64,000 nucleotides of DNA, from assembly GCF_036227485.1 (NCBI RefSeq), contig NZ_CP109479.1, positions 8,308,001 through 8,372,000 on the forward strand, in the 5' to 3' direction. The notes below the pieces were generated by a model. The model worked only from the letters and a program-made list of their open reading frames with translations, made no database searches and was not told the DNA's origin. Shown here one piece after another: positions 8,111-16,249 of the stretch. The translations under genes were made by a program, and so were the position numbers. Each line of letters opens with the position of its first letter. The stretch's first letter is position 1. This stretch comes from Streptomyces sp. NBC_01451. GTDB lineage: Bacteria; Actinomycetota; Actinomycetes; Streptomycetales; Streptomycetaceae.

Positions 8111-9133
8111 ATGTCTTCGCCTGCCATCATGTGCCGGATGCGTACGTCAGGGAGCGGTGAGGTCGGTCGGGGCAGGGGCGTCGGGCTCGGGCTCGCCCTG
8201 GTGTCGGCGGTCGCGTTCGGCGGGTCCGGGGTCGCGGCCAAGCCGTTGATCGAGGCGGGTCTGGATCCGCTCCATGTGGTGTGGCTGCGCGTCACGGGTG
8301 CCGCTCTCGTGATGCTGCCCCTGGCCGTGCGGCACCGCGCGCTGGTGCGTCGGCGGCCCGCGCTGCTCGCCGGGTTCGGCCTGCTCGCCGTGGCCGGCGT
8401 ACAGGCCTGCTACTTCGCCGCGATCTCCCGCATCCCCGTTGGGGTCGCCCTGCTCGTCGAGTACCTCGCGCCCGCCCTCGTGCTCGGCTGGGTGCGGTTC
8501 GTGCAGCGGCGTCCCGTGACCCGTGCCGCCGCGCTCGGTGTCGTCCTCGCGGTCGGCGGGCTGGCCTGTGTCGTGGAGGTGTGGTCCGGGCTGAGTTTCG
8601 ACGCCGTGGGACTGCTGCTCGCGCTCGCCGCCGCCTGCTGTCAGGTCGGCTACTTCGTCCTGTCCGACCAGGGCAGCGACGCGGGCGACGAGGCGCCGGA
8701 CCCCCTCGGTGTCATCGCGTACGGCCTCCTGGTCGGCGCCCTGGTGCTGACCGTCGTCGCGCGTCCGTGGCGCATGGACTGGTCCGTGCTCGCGGGCACC
8801 GCGCACATGGACGGCAGGCCTGTCGCGGCCGGGCTGCTGCTGGGCTGGCTCGTGCTGGTCGCCACGGTCGTCGCCTACGTCACCGGTGTGCTCGCCGTGC
8901 GGCGGCTCTCGCCGCAGGTCGCCGGGGTCGTGGCGTGTCTGGAGGCGGTCATCGCGACCGTGCTCGCCTGGGTGCTGCTGGGCGAGCACCTGTCGGCGCC
9001 GCAGATCGTCGGGGGCGCGGTGGTGCTGGCGGGCGCGTTCATCGCGCAGTCGTCGGCGCCCGCCAAGGGGTCCCCGGAGCCGGTCGCCAGGGGACCCGAA
9101 AAGGATGTGGCGGACCGCCGCACCGCCGCGTAG
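8111..9133 (+). CDS. EamA/DMT-family transporter (first of a pair)
   Basis: About 340 residues with ten predicted hydrophobic spans in two homologous halves of five, typical of drug/metabolite transporters that export amino acids or other small metabolites. The first EamA repeat begins GLALVSAVAFGGSGVAAKPL; the second contains LLVATVVAYVTGVLAVRRLS and ACLEAVIATVLAWVLLGE. A GGGGTGA run precedes the ATG at 8111; several nearby in-frame starts (8081, 8129, 8138) make the exact start uncertain. The stop codon is embedded in a -10-like hexamer that may start the next transcript. Confidence 0.85.
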   Translation: MSSPAIMCRMRTSGSGEVGRGRGVGLGLALVSAVAFGGSGVAAKPLIEAGLDPLHVVWLRVTGAALVMLPLAVRHRALVRRRPALLAGFGLLAVAGVQACYFAAISRIPVGVALLVEYLAPALVLGWVRFVQRRPVTRAAALGVVLAVGGLACVVEVWSGLSFDAVGLLLALAAACCQVGYFVLSDQGSDAGDEAPDPLGVIAYGLLVGALVLTVVARPWRMDWSVLAGTAHMDGRPVAAGLLLGWLVLVATVVAYVTGVLAVRRLSPQVAGVVACLEAVIATVLAWVLLGEHLSAPQIVGGAVVLAGAFIAQSSAPAKGSPEPVARGPEKDVADRRTAA

Positions 9134-9136
9134 GGT
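9131..9136 (+). promoter_or_regulatory. -10 element for a leaderless leader-peptide transcript
   Basis: TAGGGT ends seven to eight bases before the ATG at 9144, the spacing expected when transcription begins at the start codon. No clear -35 box is visible. Confidence 0.45.
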
Positions 9137-9143
9137 CGCGATC

Positions 9144-9185
9144 ATGCACGCGCACGCACTCGTCCTTCCGCCTCCGGCCGCCTGA
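9144..9185 (+). CDS. Putative 13-aa leader peptide (MHAHALVLPPPAA)
   Basis: A short open frame, ATG to TGA, encodes a peptide with Leu-Val-Leu followed by three prolines and two alanines. It seems to be translated from the first base of its mRNA (TAGGGT seven bases before the ATG). It is followed within 25 bases by a series of mutually competing hairpins ending in a terminator-like stem, and then by an EamA exporter gene. This is the standard layout of ribosome-mediated attenuation, in which stalling on particular codons decides whether transcription continues. The controlling amino acid would be Pro, Leu or Val. Confidence 0.5.
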   Translation: MHAHALVLPPPAA

Positions 9186-9206
9186 GGCGGGCTCTCCGGA
9201 GAACAT

Positions 9207-9296
9207 GTCCGGCGTATCGCCGTCGGACCGAACGGTGCTGCCCGCGGACGACGTCCGAGGACCCCGTGGAGCCCTGAGGGCCCGGGTCCTTTCGTC
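9207..9296 (+). promoter_or_regulatory. Candidate transcription attenuator
   Basis: Three hairpins follow the leader peptide: GTCCGGCG/CGCC..GGAC (9207-9228, three-base bulge), CGGACG-A-CGTCCG (9245-9257), and a terminator-like stem AGGACCC/GGGTCCT (9258-9264 with 9284-9290, inner GCCC/GGGC) followed by TTTCGTC. The middle hairpin directly abuts the terminator stem, so the two could exclude each other. Confidence 0.5.
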
Positions 9297-9355
9297 AACC
9301 TCCGCGCGGTGGGCGGCCTTTCCGCCTCTCTCCGCGCGTCTGCGGAGTGACTCTC

Positions 9356-10312
9356 GTGTCGAACGCTGTTTCCGGCCTGCCCATCGGGCGAGGCCTCATC
9401 TTCCTGACCGTCGCCGGTGTGGCCTGGGGTACCGCGGGCGCTGCCGCCTCCCTTGTCTACCGGGTGAGTGACATGGGTCCCGTCGCCCTCTCCTTCTGGC
9501 GCTGCGCGGGCGGCTTCGTACTGCTGCTCCTCGCCCGGTCGCTGCGCCGCCGTACGGCCGTCGTGCCCGAACCGGGGCGGCGGAAGGCCCTGCGCGCCGG
9601 TGCCACCGGTTTCTCGCTCGCCGTGTTCCAGACCGCGTACTTCGCGTCCGTCCAGGCCACCGGCCTCGCGGTCGCCACCGTCGTCACGCTGGGCGCCGGG
9701 CCCGTCCTCATCGCGCTGGGCGCCCGGCTGACCATGGGCGAGCGGCTGGGGGCGGGCGGGATCGTCGCCGTCGCCGGGGCGCTCACCGGGCTCACGGTGC
9801 TGGTGCTGGGCAGTGGCGGCGCCCAGGTACGGCCGTCGGGTGTCGCGTGGGCCACGGTGTCCGCGTCCGGGTACGCCGTGATGGCCCTCCTCACCCGCTG
9901 GTGGGGACGTCAGGGCCGAACGGACGCCTTCGGTACGTCCGTCAGGGCCTTCGGCGTCACGACGCTCTGCCTGCTGCCCTTCGGACTCGCCGAGGGGCTC
10001 TTCCCGGACACCGGCGACGACCTGCGGTTCGTCGGGCTTCTGGCGTACGTCGCCGCCGTACCGACCGCCCTGGCGTACGGGCTGTACTTCGCCGGGGCGG
10101 CCGTCGTCCGCTCGGCGACCGTCTCCGTGGTCATGCTCCTGGAGCCGGTGAGCGCGGCACTTCTCGCCGTCACCCTGCTCGGTGAGCGGCTGACGGCGGC
10201 GACCGTCGCGGGCACCCTGTTGATGCTGGGCGCGGTCGTGGGGCTCGCGGTGGCGGAGACACGGGGTGCCGGTGCGGAGCGGCGGGTGGAGCCCGGAGGG
10301 GTGTTCGGCTGA
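9356..10312 (+). CDS. EamA/DMT-family transporter (second of a pair)
   Basis: A 318-residue membrane protein with ten hydrophobic spans in two EamA repeats ([20 protein letters not shown] near the start; [20 protein letters not shown] near the end). The GTG at 9356 has GGAG eight bases upstream, whereas the GTG at 9347 overlaps that site. It is probably an exporter of a small metabolite or amino acid. The upstream leader-peptide and attenuator layout suggests that its expression follows charging of a Pro, Leu or Val tRNA. It ends three bases before the convergent reductase stop. Confidence 0.88.
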   Translation: MSNAVSGLPIGRGLIFLTVAGVAWGTAGAAASLVYRVSDMGPVALSFWRCAGGFVLLLLARSLRRRTAVVPEPGRRKALRAGATGFSLAVFQTAYFASVQATGLAVATVVTLGAGPVLIALGARLTMGERLGAGGIVAVAGALTGLTVLVLGSGGAQVRPSGVAWATVSASGYAVMALLTRWWGRQGRTDAFGTSVRAFGVTTLCLLPFGLAEGLFPDTGDDLRFVGLLAYVAAVPTALAYGLYFAGAAVVRSATVSVVMLLEPVSAALLAVTLLGERLTAATVAGTLLMLGAVVGLAVAETRGAGAERRVEPGGVFG

Positions 10313-10315
10313 GAC

Positions 10316-11206
10316 TCAGTCGCCCTGCGAGGCGTCCGCCGCGTCGCCGATCGTGTCGAGTTCCGCGATGGCGTCCGCCGGCAGTGTCAGGTCCGCGGCG
10401 GCGATGTTCTCGCGCAGGTGTGCGCGTGAGGACGTGCCGGGGATGAGGACGATGCTCGGCGAGCGCTGGAGCAGCCAGGCCAGGGCGACCTGCTGGGGTG
10501 AGGCGCCGAGGCGGGCGGCGACGTCGGTGAGGGTCTGCGACTGGAGCGGCGTGAAGCCGCCGAGCGGGAAGAAGGGAGCGAAGGCGATGTGCTCCGCCGC
10601 GCACCGCTCGACCAGCGCGTCGTCCCCGCGGTTGGCCAGGTTGTAGAGGTTCTGCACGGTGACGACCGGGGCGATGGTCTGCGCCTCGGTCAGTTGCTCG
10701 GGGGTGACCGCGCTGAGCCCGAGGTGCCGGATCAGGCCCTCTTTCCGGAGCTCGGCCAGAACCTCGAACTTCTCGCCGAGCGGCGCCGATCCGCCGGTCA
10801 GCTCCGCGCCCAGGCGCAGGTTCACCACGTCGAGCACGTCCACGCCGAGGTGCCGGAGGTTGTCGTGGACAGCCGACCTGAGGCTCTCGGGGTCCAGTGC
10901 GGGCAGCCAGCCGGCGTCGGCGCCGCGGCGGGCGCCCACCTTGGTGACGATGCGGAGATCCGCGGGGTAGGGGGCGAGGGCCTTCCTGATGAGTTCGTTG
11001 ACGACCGTGGGCCCGTAGAAGTCGCTGGTGTCGATGTGGGTGATGCCCCGGTCGACGGCCTCGCGCAGCACCGCCACGGCCTCGTCGGGGTCCTTGGGCG
11101 GCCCGAACACGTGGGGTCCCGCCAGTTGCATGGTGCCGTAGCCCATGCGGGTCAGGGTCAGGCCCTCGGCCGGGGTGAGGGTGCCGCCGGAGACGGTGTC
11201 GGCCAT
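10316..11206 (-). CDS. Aldo/keto reductase family oxidoreductase
   Basis: A 296-residue NADPH-dependent (beta/alpha)8 barrel. The family catalytic tetrad is visible: DTSDFYGP holds the Asp and Tyr (about residues 57-64), IVTKVG holds the Lys, and the histidine region follows. The C-terminal coenzyme loop is LIPGTSSRAHLRENI, the usual IPGTS motif. The ATG at 11206 is chosen; upstream sequence in frame is the intergenic region. It diverges from an XRE regulator, which is the likely local controller. The physiological carbonyl substrate cannot be inferred. Confidence 0.9.
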   Translation of the reverse strand: MADTVSGGTLTPAEGLTLTRMGYGTMQLAGPHVFGPPKDPDEAVAVLREAVDRGITHIDTSDFYGPTVVNELIRKALAPYPADLRIVTKVGARRGADAGWLPALDPESLRSAVHDNLRHLGVDVLDVVNLRLGAELTGGSAPLGEKFEVLAELRKEGLIRHLGLSAVTPEQLTEAQTIAPVVTVQNLYNLANRGDDALVERCAAEHIAFAPFFPLGGFTPLQSQTLTDVAARLGASPQQVALAWLLQRSPSIVLIPGTSSRAHLRENIAAADLTLPADAIAELDTIGDAADASQGD

Positions 11207-11366
11207 GGTGATGCCTTTCGTCGCGTACCGCTGTGTCGTCGTCGCGGTTGTCGTCTGTGGTCCGGGCCGACTCTGACGCGATCGGTGTGCGGGTGGCAGT
11301 ACCCCGCTGTTCCTGGGAGCGACAGGGACACCCACATCCCGAGCCGCCCGTTCTACGGTGGTGGGC

Positions 11367-12272
11367 ATGGACGCCAACAACGTGCTCGGGGAGTTCCTGC
11401 GGGCCCGCAGGGAACAGGTGCGGCCCGAGGACGTCGGGCTCAGCGGCGGCGGGCTGCGCCGGGTGCCCGGCCTGCGCCGCGAGGAGGTCGCGACGCTCGC
11501 CGGGATCAGCTCCGACTACTACCTGCGGCTCGAACAGGGGCGGGACCGCAATCCGTCCGTGCAGGTGCTCGAAGCGCTCGCCCGGGTGCTGCGTCTGGAC
11601 ACCGACGCGACCCGTCATCTGATCGGCCTGGTGGGAACCGGGCGGCGGCCCGTGCGGCGCAGGCGGGCCGCCAGGCCCGCACCGGTGCCGGTCAGCATCC
11701 AGCAGCTCATCGACGGCTGGACCACGAACCCCGCCTATGTGCAGAACAGGTACGCGGACGTGGTCGCGGTGAACGCGCTGTACAGCGCGCTGGCCCCGCA
11801 CCATGTCCCTGGCGTGAACCTGCTCCGGACCGTGTTTCTCGACCCCGGTGAACGCCAACGGCACCGGGACTGGGAGGACTTGACCGCGGGGGTCGCCGCG
11901 AGCCTGCGCGCGCGGGCCGGTGCGGACATCGACGATCCGCGGCTGGTCGAGCTGGTCGGAGAACTGTCCCTGCGCAGTGAACGCTTCCGGTTGCTCTGGG
12001 GCCGCCACTCCGTCTTCCCCATGCGCGCACGCGTCAGCAGGATGACCCACCCACAGGTGGGCGACATCGACCTGTACTGCGACAAGCTCGGCGTCGGCGG
12101 TTCGGACGGCCTCACCCTCGTCGTCTTCCACGCCGAGCCCGGCAGCCGGAACGCGGAGCTGCTGGCGTTGTTGGGCAGCCTCAACGCCCCGCAGTCCACA
12201 GGGCACATGAACACCGGCGAACAGGACACGGATACGCCGGTTGTCGATGAGCAGAGCGTCGACGGACAGTGA
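11367..12272 (+). CDS. XRE-family regulator with MmyB-like ligand-binding domain
   Basis: A 301-residue regulator: an N-terminal helix-turn-helix (FLRARREQVRPEDVGL, GLRREEVATLAGISSDYYLR, about residues 8-60) joined to the MmyB ligand-binding fold (about 100-275; YADVVAVNALYSALAPHH and SERFRLLWGRHSVF). Members of this family frequently control a divergent oxidoreductase, and here the gene is back to back with an aldo/keto reductase 160 bp away. The ATG at 11367 follows GGTGGTGGGC. The last 40 residues are polar and probably disordered. Confidence 0.9.
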   Translation: MDANNVLGEFLRARREQVRPEDVGLSGGGLRRVPGLRREEVATLAGISSDYYLRLEQGRDRNPSVQVLEALARVLRLDTDATRHLIGLVGTGRRPVRRRRAARPAPVPVSIQQLIDGWTTNPAYVQNRYADVVAVNALYSALAPHHVPGVNLLRTVFLDPGERQRHRDWEDLTAGVAASLRARAGADIDDPRLVELVGELSLRSERFRLLWGRHSVFPMRARVSRMTHPQVGDIDLYCDKLGVGGSDGLTLVVFHAEPGSRNAELLALLGSLNAPQSTGHMNTGEQDTDTPVVDEQSVDGQ

Positions 12273-12284
12273 GGTCCGCTCCGG

Positions 12285-12917
12285 CTACAGTCCCCGCCGG
12301 CGCCGCTGGACCGCCAGAGCCGCCGCGTCCCGTGGCCCGCCCCGGGCGGCCAGCCCGGCCGCGATACGGTCCTGGACCTCCGCCGGCTTCTTCTCGGCGT
12401 ACTTGAACTTGGCCCGTACGTCGGTCACTTCGAGCCTGATGCCACGGATGCCGGCGAGCATCGGTCCGAACGGCGCCTCGCCCGCAGCCACTCGCGCCGA
12501 GCCGCCCTCCGGCTGGAAGTGGCTCACCTGACGACCGAGCAGGGCCGCCTTCTCCGCCGGATCGTCCACGACGTGGGCGGTGCAGCGGAGTTGGACGGCC
12601 GCGTAGAGGCTCGTCGGTGTCCCGTGCTCGGACGGGCCGTCCGGCGCGGCCTGCCACGGTCCGGGGACGAACGTGTAGTCGTCGACCACGCTGAGCAGGA
12701 CGACCGGGTTTCTCTCCAGCGCGGGCCAGAGCGGGTTGGGGCGGGCCAGATGGGTCACCGCCTCGGCACGTTCGGCGTCGTACGCGAAGTGCAGCGGCTG
12801 GACGTGAGGCGCCTCGCCCGGCAGGCCGTTGACGGACAGCTGGCCGAAGTCATGTCCGGTCAGCCACTGTTGCCATTCCGCGTCGTCGCGCGACGCGTCC
12901 CACGGGTGGATCAGCAT
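12285..12917 (-). CDS. FMN-binding PaiB-like protein
   Basis: A 210-residue protein of the PaiB/FMN-binding negative regulator family, a flavin split barrel. The N-terminus (MLIHPWDASRDDAEWQQWL) and the segments PHVQPLHFAYD, THLARPNPLWPALERNP and VLLSVVDDYTFVPGPW match the family pattern; the C-terminal third (GIRGIRLEVTDVRAKFK) is also typical. The ATG at 12917 is only six bases after the stop of the preceding gene, so they are translated from one mRNA. In Bacillus PaiB affects protease and sporulation genes; whether this one regulates or is an enzyme is unknown. Confidence 0.8.
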   Translation of the reverse strand: MLIHPWDASRDDAEWQQWLTGHDFGQLSVNGLPGEAPHVQPLHFAYDAERAEAVTHLARPNPLWPALERNPVVLLSVVDDYTFVPGPWQAAPDGPSEHGTPTSLYAAVQLRCTAHVVDDPAEKAALLGRQVSHFQPEGGSARVAAGEAPFGPMLAGIRGIRLEVTDVRAKFKYAEKKPAEVQDRIAAGLAARGGPRDAAALAVQRRRRGL

Positions 12918-12922
12918 CGGGA

Positions 12923-13687
12923 TCAACGGGCCTTGAGATAGTCGGGAAGCCGGGTTCCGGGCGCCAGCTCGGCGTCCGCGACCGGGGTTTCGTAGCCCTT
13001 GCGCAGCGGGACCACGCCGGCCCAGTGGGGGAGCGCGAGGTCCTCGGGCTCGTCGTTCACCCCGCCCGTGCGCATCTTCGCGGAGACCTCGTCGAGGTCG
13101 ATGCGGATCACGGCGGTGGCGGCCAGTTCCTTGGTGTTGGCGGGCCGTGAGTCGGCCGAGCGGCCGGCCACGACGTTGTCGACCAGGACGTCCAGGGCCA
13201 GGCGCTTCTCTTCCGGGTCCGTCACCTGGTGGGCGGTGCCGTGGACCACCACCGAGCGGTAGTTGATCGAGTGGTGGAAGGCGGACCGGGCCAGGATCAG
13301 CGCGTCCACGTGGGTGACCGTCACACAGACCGGCAGGCCGGGGTCGGGCCGGCCCGTCATCCGCAGCGGGCGCGAGCCCGTCGAGCCGTGCACGTAGAGG
13401 CGCTCGCCGAGCCGCGCGTACAGCGTCGGCAGCACGACCGGCGCGCCGTCACGAACGAACCCGAGGTGGCACACATACCCCTCGTCGAGGATCGCGTGCA
13501 CCGTCTCCTTGTCGTACGAGGCCCGCTCGGCGGAGCGGGTGGGGACCGTGCGGTCGGTCGGTGTGTAGGTGCCACCGGCGGGCTGCGGGGGTGAGGGGTG
13601 GTCTCCCTGTGGTGCCGCCGATGTCGCTTGCTGTACGTCGTCCTGCGCGTCGTGCGTGTCTTGTGCGTCCTGCGCGGTCCCCGGCAT
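12923..13687 (-). CDS. Pyridoxamine 5'-phosphate oxidase-family (NimA-like) FMN protein
   Basis: A 254-residue protein with a disordered Gln/Asp/Pro-rich N-terminal tail (residues 1-55) followed by a flavin split barrel (ERASYDKETVHAILDEGYVC, HLGFVRDGAPVVLPTLYARL, SINYRSVVVHGTAHQV). It resembles the nitroimidazole-reductase-like PPOX proteins. The ATG at 13687 is six bases after AAGGAG, so the in-frame ATG at 13708 is rejected. It is the first gene of a two-gene operon with the PaiB-like gene and is divergent from a MocR regulator that probably controls both. Confidence 0.85.
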   Translation of the reverse strand: MPGTAQDAQDTHDAQDDVQQATSAAPQGDHPSPPQPAGGTYTPTDRTVPTRSAERASYDKETVHAILDEGYVCHLGFVRDGAPVVLPTLYARLGERLYVHGSTGSRPLRMTGRPDPGLPVCVTVTHVDALILARSAFHHSINYRSVVVHGTAHQVTDPEEKRLALDVLVDNVVAGRSADSRPANTKELAATAVIRIDLDEVSAKMRTGGVNDEPEDLALPHWAGVVPLRKGYETPVADAELAPGTRLPDYLKAR

Positions 13688-13697
13688 CGCGGTCTCC

Positions 13698-13726
13698 TTG
13701 CGATCCATATTGCACTAGTGCATAAT
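13698..13726 (+). promoter_or_regulatory. Promoter of the MocR gene with overlapping palindrome
   Basis: TTGCGA (13698-13703) and CATAAT (13721-13726) are 17 bases apart, a near-ideal promoter; transcription would begin at about 13733-13734, at the GTG. The perfect 12-bp palindrome TGCACTAGTGCA (13711-13722) lies in the spacer and overlaps the -10 box, ideal for autorepression by a dimeric regulator and for control of the divergent operon. Confidence 0.7.
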
Positions 13727-13733
13727 GTGTGTT

Positions 13734-15065
13734 GTGCTAGGAGAATATCCGATCAAAGGCCGGGGTGCAGCAGAGATTTCCGCGAGCGTCGAACGCGCGG
13801 TGGGTGCCGGGGAGCTGGAACCCGGGCAACTGCTTCCACCCATGCGGGAGTTGGCGGCGACGCTCGGGGTGAATCCCAACACCGTCGCCGCCGCCTATCG
13901 CACGCTGCGTGAACGCGGTGTCATCGAAACCCATGGGCGGCGCGGCAGCCGGGTGCGCTCCAAGCCGGCCACCACCGGGCGCGAGTACATCAGGGTGGAA
14001 GTCCCGTCCGGTGTCCGGGACGTGGCGCGGGGGAACCCCGACCCGGCGCTGCTGCCGTCACTGGCGGCGGCGTTCACGGCCGCGGGCGAGCAGGGCGACC
14101 GGGATCCCGTGCTCTACGGAGACGCCACCGTGGAACCGGAGTTGGCCCGCATCGCCCGCGCCGACCTCGACTCCGACGGTGTCCCGGACGGGCCCCTCGC
14201 CGTCACCTCCGGTGCGCTGGACGGTATCGAGCGGGTCCTCGCCGTACACCTCAAGCCCGGTGACGCCGTCGCCGTCGAGGATCCCGGGTGGGGTGGGCTG
14301 CTGGACCTCGTGCCGGCCCTCGGGCTGCGGATGGTCCCGGTGGGTGTCGACGACGAGGGACCGCTCGCCGAGGACGTACGGCAGGCGCTGGCATCCGGGG
14401 CGCGGGCCCTGATCGTCACGGACCGGGCGCAGAACCCGACCGGGGCCGTGGTGAGCGCCACACGTGCGCGTGCCCTGCGTTCCGTGCTCCGGGAACATCC
14501 GGAGACCCTGCTCATCGAGGACGACCACGGCTACCGCATCGTCGACCAGCCGCTCCATCCGCTGGCCGGGACCACCCGGCACTGGGCGTTCGTCCGCTCG
14601 GTGGTCAAGGCGTACGGCCCCGATCTGCGCCTCGCCGTCCTCACCGGGGACGCCGTCACCGTCGACCGGGTCCTGGGCCGGCAGCGACTCGGGCCGGGCT
14701 GGGTCAGTCGGCTGCTGCAACGGGCCGTCGTGCGGCTGTGGGCCGATGGGGCGCTGGACCCCCGCGCGGTGGCCTCGGCCTACGGTCGGCGCCGGGACGC
14801 CCTGATCGACGCGCTCGCGCAGCGCGGGGTCGTGGCCCGGGGGCGCAGCGGACTGAACGTGTGGATCCCCGTCCCGGACGAGACCGGGGCGGTCGCCCGG
14901 CTGCTGCACGCCGGTTGGGCCGTCGCCCCCGGCGCACGCTTCCGGATGGACGCTCCGTCCGGTATCCGGGTGACCGTCGCGACGCTGACCCCGGAGGAGA
15001 CGGGTCCCCTGGCGGACGCGATCGCCTCGGCGGTGGGACCGGCACAGGCGCGGACCCATGTCTGA
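13734..15065 (+). CDS. MocR-type regulator: GntR winged helix fused to class I/II aminotransferase
   Basis: A 443-residue fusion. Residues about 10-70 are a GntR winged helix (ISASVERAVGAGELEPGQLL, PPMRELAATLGVNPNTVAAA, AYRTLRERGVIE). Residues about 100-440 are a PLP-dependent aminotransferase fold with the nucleotide-phosphate region TDRAQNPTGAVVS and the lysine expected to hold PLP in RSVVKAYGPDLRLA. MocR proteins sense PLP or aminated compounds. The GTG at 13734 lies exactly where transcription should begin, so the mRNA is probably leaderless; the ATG at 13725 lies inside the -10 box and is rejected. The divergent FMN-protein operon is its likely target. Confidence 0.9.
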   Translation: MLGEYPIKGRGAAEISASVERAVGAGELEPGQLLPPMRELAATLGVNPNTVAAAYRTLRERGVIETHGRRGSRVRSKPATTGREYIRVEVPSGVRDVARGNPDPALLPSLAAAFTAAGEQGDRDPVLYGDATVEPELARIARADLDSDGVPDGPLAVTSGALDGIERVLAVHLKPGDAVAVEDPGWGGLLDLVPALGLRMVPVGVDDEGPLAEDVRQALASGARALIVTDRAQNPTGAVVSATRARALRSVLREHPETLLIEDDHGYRIVDQPLHPLAGTTRHWAFVRSVVKAYGPDLRLAVLTGDAVTVDRVLGRQRLGPGWVSRLLQRAVVRLWADGALDPRAVASAYGRRRDALIDALAQRGVVARGRSGLNVWIPVPDETGAVARLLHAGWAVAPGARFRMDAPSGIRVTVATLTPEETGPLADAIASAVGPAQARTHV

Positions 15066-15188
15066 GGCGGTCCGGCGATGGCGGCCCGAAGGCGCGTGGG
15101 GCTGTGTCGGTCCGGGGCTCTGGCGCGGGGCGTGACCAGCCATGACGGAGCCGCAGCCGGCCCACCCCGAAACGCCCGCGGCGTGCGG

Positions 15189-16175
15189 CTATGTCCGGGG
15201 TTCGGTGCGGCGTCGGCGAGGGCCGGCCTGGGTGAGCGCGGCCCCGGCCAGTACCACCACCGCGCCCACCGGTGTCGACCAGGTCAGGGTCTCGCCGAGC
15301 AGGGTGACGCCAGCGGCCGTGGCGACGACCGGGATGAAGTACGTGACCATCTGGGCGGTCGTCGGGCCCGTCTCGGCGACCAGGCCGTACTGAAGCAGCA
15401 TCGCGAAGCCGGTGCCCAGTGCGCCCAGCGCGACGACCGCGAGCAGCGGCCCCACGGGGAGGCTGTCGGGTATCCCGGTGAACAGCGGTGTGACCACGGC
15501 CAGTTGGAGGGTGGCCAGCAGCAGTTGGGCGCCGCTGAGCGACAGATGCGAATGGCTGGAGCCCGCCAGTGTGCGGCGGACGTAGATCCAGCCGATCGGA
15601 TAGCTGAGCGAGGCCAGCAGCGCCAGTGCCGTGCCCGTCACGTCCAGGCCGTGGAAGCCCTGCCAGGCGCCGAGGACGGTCAGTACGCCTGTGAAGCCCA
15701 GGCCGAGACCGGCCACCCGCACCCGGGTCGGACGGTCCTCCGAGAGTGCGACCAGGGACAGTGCCATGCCCCACAGGGGTGAGGTCGCGTTGCAGATGCC
15801 TGCGAGTGTGGACGGGATCGTCAGCTCCGCGTACGCGAACAGCGAGAACGGCAGCGCGTTCAGCAGGAACGCGGCCACCGCGAGATGGGCCAACGTGCGC
15901 GCGTCGCGTGGCAGCCGCTGCCGCTTCACCGCCAGCGCTGCCGCCAGGACCGCCGTACCGAACAGCAGTCGGCCGAAGGTGACCTGGAACGGCGCGAACC
16001 CCTGTGTGCCGACCTTGATCAGCAGAAAGCTGAAGCCCCAGATCAGGGACAGCACGCCGAAGCGGATGCGCCAGTCGAGGGCCGGGCGGCGAATCGACCG
16101 GGCGGTCGTGGGCGCGGCCGTCGGTGCGAGGGCCGGTGTCGCTGTCGTGGGCTTCGGGGTGGTGAGGCGGGTCAT
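15189..16175 (-). CDS. EamA/DMT-family transporter
   Basis: A 328-residue membrane protein. A Thr/Pro/Ala-rich tail of about 40 residues precedes ten hydrophobic spans in two EamA repeats (FGVLSLIWGFSFLLIKVGTQ; LLQYGLVAETGPTTAQMVTY; VVVLAGAALTQAG). Probably a metabolite exporter. It is divergent from a LysR gene 74 bp away, and that shared promoter region carries a direct repeat, so LysR control is likely. The ATG at 16175 is preferred to an upstream in-frame ATG that would lie in the operator region. Confidence 0.88.
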   Translation of the reverse strand: MTRLTTPKPTTATPALAPTAAPTTARSIRRPALDWRIRFGVLSLIWGFSFLLIKVGTQGFAPFQVTFGRLLFGTAVLAAALAVKRQRLPRDARTLAHLAVAAFLLNALPFSLFAYAELTIPSTLAGICNATSPLWGMALSLVALSEDRPTRVRVAGLGLGFTGVLTVLGAWQGFHGLDVTGTALALLASLSYPIGWIYVRRTLAGSSHSHLSLSGAQLLLATLQLAVVTPLFTGIPDSLPVGPLLAVVALGALGTGFAMLLQYGLVAETGPTTAQMVTYFIPVVATAAGVTLLGETLTWSTPVGAVVVLAGAALTQAGPRRRRTEPRT

Positions 16176-16197
16176 GGGTGCCACGATCCCGGAGTCG

Positions 16198-16242
16198 ATC
16201 TCGTAGCACAAGCGAGCATGTGTTCGCCTTATCTCGTAGTAT
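16198..16242 (+). promoter_or_regulatory. LysR-EamA divergent control region
   Basis: ATCTCGTAG occurs twice, at 16198-16206 and 16231-16239, 33 bp apart (about three helical turns). The second copy overlaps a -10-like hexamer TAGTAT (16237-16242) that ends seven bases before the LysR ATG, implying a leaderless and autoregulated mRNA. Confidence 0.5.
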
Positions 16243-16249
16243 CGCTTAC

